Positions 4,027 to 6,620 of a stretch of DNA of 6,620 nt are shown here, piece after piece. Numbering within the stretch: position 1 is the first letter of the stretch; the number at the start of each line of letters is the position of its first letter. The notes under the pieces are model-generated. The model worked only from the letters and a program-made list of their open reading frames with translations, did not search any database and was not told the origin of the DNA. The position numbers and the translations under genes are program-made. Source of the stretch: Bacillota bacterium (lineage in GTDB: Bacteria; Bacillota; Clostridia; Peptostreptococcales; Anaerovoracaceae); contig JAKJCD010000102.1 of the NCBI GenBank assembly GCA_022706625.1, forward strand, positions 1 to 6,620. The letters run 5' to 3'.

Positions 4027-6620
4027 GACAATACCCGGCGATTTCTTCATAAGCTTCGTGGTATCTGATCCTTTTTTCAACTGCCCAAAGCGCTTCGAAA
4101 TCTGATAAATATTCTCCTTTATATAGCGACAAAAGCTTTTTGGCTAGCTCTTTGGAATTCCGCAGCTTGAATTTTTCATACATTCTTTCATATAGGTCGT
4201 TATCACAATCAATTTCTTCCCGGCATATAAAATAGTGGTTTTCCCGGCAGATAACTGATTCTTCCATACCTGCACGTTTAAGATCATTTTTTAAATGAGT
4301 CAGGTTAACTGAAATAAGGTTTTTTATATTAATGGCCTCCGATTCCTGCCATATTGCATTATATATTTGTTCCTTTGTAGCTCCACGGTTACCTGCATTA
4401 AGCAGAAAGGCCAAAAGCTCCCGTTCCTTTTTCGACCTGAATTTAATAGGCTTTTGCCTGTCTTTGTCCTGATAAGCGGCAAAACCGCCCAAAGTATCAA
4501 TATATACTTTTTTTGGATTATATCCGGAAAACTCCATCAGTTGTTTTGTAATCTCAGGTTCCACCCCGTTGTTATAAGCAAATTCAAGGATTGTATCGTA
4601 AGCCTTCCGCATCCTGAAATACTCATAAAGCCCATTTTCGAAGCAAAGCTTAAGATAACGCCTTGTCAGCTGGGTTGCCTTATTATGATCCTTTGTCGCT
4701 ATTGCCGCTCTTGCAAGTATTCCATAGGACAGTGACGGGTGAAGCATAATATTGGCTTTTTCACCTGCTTCTATGCATAGGATGGCGCATTTAACAGCAT
4801 TCGGATAATCGGATATGGCCGAATAGTAACCCATGAGCCTGGCAAGGACAACGTTCTTCAAATATGTCCCCGCATTATCAAGGTCATTAAAAATCTCTTT
4901 TACAATATTTTCTTTCGGAGCATCAGTAAAGATTAAACTATAAGTAAGCCGCTGCATTTTCGCCCAATGCATCTGAAAATCAGTTTTACGGTAAAGAGGC
5001 GCATACTCGCATGCCAATGTAAAATACTTGGCTGCGGCCTCAAAGGAAGCATTTTCGCCGTTCATTTTGTCAATGAAGGCATTTTGGTAATGAATCTCGG
5101 CAGCCACCAAGTAGCATGCCCACATTTCTTCATAGTTGCCTGTATTCCTGAGCCGCTGAAAATCTTGTGACAATACGGAAAGAGAACGATTTCTGTCCCC
5201 CATCATCTGATAAGCCTTGGCGGCATAGATGCCGGTACTATGCATGCCAAGGTATTTCAACTCGTCTGTAGAAATTCCAAGGGATTTTTCATAATAATAA
5301 ACAGATTCCTTCATGTTGCCTGCAAAGAAGTATATTGTGCACAAATACCTCTCGAACCAAAGCATGACCTTCAGATTGCCTGCATTGGCACAAGCTTCTA
5401 TCATTTTTCGGGCAAGAGAATAAGCTTCGTTTATCCGGGAATTCCAGCATAGGTTGTACAGCTTTTCAATGACGACCGAATAAGCAAGTTCGTTGGCTTG
5501 ATCGTCAAGCTTTGTAATCAGCTTGTCAAGCAGCTTGTTTGATTTCTCAAAGGAGACAAAATTGCGGAGCACCCTTGCCTTATGCAGCATGGCTTCAAAG
5601 TACAGATCGCTTTCGTCACTGCTTATTGAAGGTAAAGCTGAGTCAAGGCATGCTTTAGCCTGGACAAAACTACCCATAACCGATAGAAATGCGCCTTTTG
5701 CTACAAGCAGCTCCGGGCTCAATTCGAAAGCAGCATTGTCGAGTGCCTGGAACCATATTCGGAGTTCATGAAAATTACCAGCCTTTATAAAATCCTTGTA
5801 GCATGATAGGATTATTTTTTCCACCAGCTTGAAGTCTTTTGAGTCAATGGCATTTTGGGCTGCTCTTGAATATTGCTCTTTATCAAAATAAAACTGGGCT
5901 GCTTTCTGCAGCAGCAAAGGTTTTAAAGATTTTTCCTCTGTATCCAGCAGGCTGTTTCTGAAGAGCGCATGGTAACGGTAGAATCCTTCACCAGTCTTAA
6001 TGGTGAACATATTACGGGAAACAAGGCTTTCCAGCATGAGTTTTGTGTTTTTTTTGTTCAGGACCACATCCAGCATCTCTGCGTCCAGCTCCACAAAGAA
6101 GGCGGATTTTTTAACGAAATCCACCATGCCTGAGCTCAAATTACTGATGCATTCCTGGAAAAGGTAAGAATGCAGGGCTCCGTTCCCGTAGGATGGAATG
6201 TCCAAGACAGATATACCATTCTCCAGTAATACCTTGAAGGAGCCAACGGCAAGCGGCCACCCCTCCGTCGAACAGTAAAGGCCAGGATCGTCAAAGCCTA
6301 GGATATAGGCGGTTTCCTCCCTTGTAAAGGCAAGCTCCCTTTGAGTCACCTCCAGGATTTCACCCCTTATTTTGAGCGGTAAATAATCACTGCCCGGAGC
6401 TTCTCTGCTGCTGAAACAGATTCTGGTGTTTTTAGGAGGATACTTGGTCAGATAGGCCAAAAACTTTTTGATTCTGATTTCTTCAATCGTATGCAAATCG
6501 TCAAGAATCAGAACAAAATCTTTGGGAATGTTTTCAATACCGCATATCAGTGAACCTGCAAGTACAGAATCGAAGTTATCCTTCTCGGAAAAGGGCAGGT
6601 ATTCCGATACCGTAAAGTCA
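4013..6620 (-). CDS. MalT-like STAND ATPase/TPR regulator with C-terminal winged-helix and BTAD (SARP-type) domain (partial, N-terminus beyond right edge)
   Basis: The frame is open from the right edge to TGA at 4015-4013, giving 868 visible residues (residue 1 is the codon at 6619-6617). The start lies off the window; TTG 6496 is internal because conserved sequence continues upstream of it. Order: FVLILDDLH at 35-43 is the Walker B of MalT-type ATPases; ICFSSRE at about 67-73 and the GEILEVTQRELAFTREE segment (about 86-102) match the sensor region; TEGWPLAV at 118-125 is the family's conserved TxGWP-type motif. A long helical repeat region (about 170-700) looks TPR-like. Residues about 723-800 form an OmpR/SARP-type winged helix (KKERELLAFLLNAG..ATKEQIYNAIW, then NLISVNLTHLKNDLK). 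Residues about 805-865 resemble a BTAD (LSLYKGEYLSDFEALWAVEKR). No LuxR-type helix-turn-helix is seen at the C-terminus, unlike MalT itself. The Walker A loop should lie in roughly 90-100 missing residues. It converges on the methyltransferase operon; the target genes and ligand are unknown. Confidence 0.85.
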   Translation of the reverse strand, partial: DFTVSEYLPFSEKDNFDSVLAGSLICGIENIPKDFVLILDDLHTIEEIRIKKFLAYLTKYPPKNTRICFSSREAPGSDYLPLKIRGEILEVTQRELAFTREETAYILGFDDPGLYCSTEGWPLAVGSFKVLLENGISVLDIPSYGNGALHSYLFQECISNLSSGMVDFVKKSAFFVELDAEMLDVVLNKKNTKLMLESLVSRNMFTIKTGEGFYRYHALFRNSLLDTEEKSLKPLLLQKAAQFYFDKEQYSRAAQNAIDSKDFKLVEKIILSCYKDFIKAGNFHELRIWFQALDNAAFELSPELLVAKGAFLSVMGSFVQAKACLDSALPSISSDESDLYFEAMLHKARVLRNFVSFEKSNKLLDKLITKLDDQANELAYSVVIEKLYNLCWNSRINEAYSLARKMIEACANAGNLKVMLWFERYLCTIYFFAGNMKESVYYYEKSLGISTDELKYLGMHSTGIYAAKAYQMMGDRNRSLSVLSQDFQRLRNTGNYEEMWACYLVAAEIHYQNAFIDKMNGENASFEAAAKYFTLACEYAPLYRKTDFQMHWAKMQRLTYSLIFTDAPKENIVKEIFNDLDNAGTYLKNVVLARLMGYYSAISDYPNAVKCAILCIEAGEKANIMLHPSLSYGILARAAIATKDHNKATQLTRRYLKLCFENGLYEYFRMRKAYDTILEFAYNNGVEPEITKQLMEFSGYNPKKVYIDTLGGFAAYQDKDRQKPIKFRSKKERELLAFLLNAGNRGATKEQIYNAIWQESEAINIKNLISVNLTHLKNDLKRAGMEESVICRENHYFICREEIDCDNDLYERMYEKFKLRNSKELAKKLLSLYKGEYLSDFEALWAVEKRIRYHEAYEEIAGYCLSRG

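Noticed and set aside
6494..6496. TTG as the start of the large regulator
   Set aside because: The same frame continues to the window edge through FVLILDDLH, a Walker B motif conserved in MalT-type ATPases, so the TTG encodes an internal leucine.

Overview
The window carries a three-gene corrinoid-dependent methyltransferase operon on the + strand (813-3943), flanked on each side by a transcriptional regulator on the - strand that runs off the window edge. Strong AGGAGG-type ribosome binding sites, AT-leaning intergenic DNA and the gene families suggest an anaerobic Firmicute of the Clostridia type (acetogen, fermenter or sulfate reducer). This is an inference; no taxonomic marker is present.

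Layout: (1) 1-667, - strand: cupin plus AraC-type regulator, cut at the left edge inside its first helix-turn-helix. (2) 668-812: a divergent intergenic region with a good extended -10 promoter for the regulator, a weaker candidate promoter for the operon and a 22-bp-spaced TACACC direct repeat that could be an operator. (3) 813-1454: small corrinoid (B12-binding) protein. (4) 1469-2902: trimethylamine methyltransferase (MttB) family protein with no in-frame amber codon, so a non-pyrrolysine member. (5) 2936-3943: uroporphyrinogen-decarboxylase-fold methyltransferase of the MtbA/MtaA type with a complete His-x-Cys...Cys zinc site. (6) 3991-4026: perfect 13-bp inverted repeat between the convergent genes. 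(7) 4013-6620, - strand: C-terminal 868 residues of a very large MalT-like ATPase/TPR regulator that ends in a winged-helix plus BTAD (SARP-type) output domain.

Proposed working model (inference from family knowledge): the MttB-family enzyme moves a methyl group from a quaternary amine, or a related methylated compound, to the cobalt of the corrinoid protein. The UroD-fold enzyme then moves it from methyl-cobalamin to a thiol or tetrahydrofolate acceptor. The AraC-type protein is the natural candidate for substrate-responsive control, and the MalT/BTAD protein may be a second regulator. No corrinoid reductive activase, transporter or MtrH-type tetrahydrofolate methyltransferase lies inside the window. 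The substrate cannot be read from the sequence.
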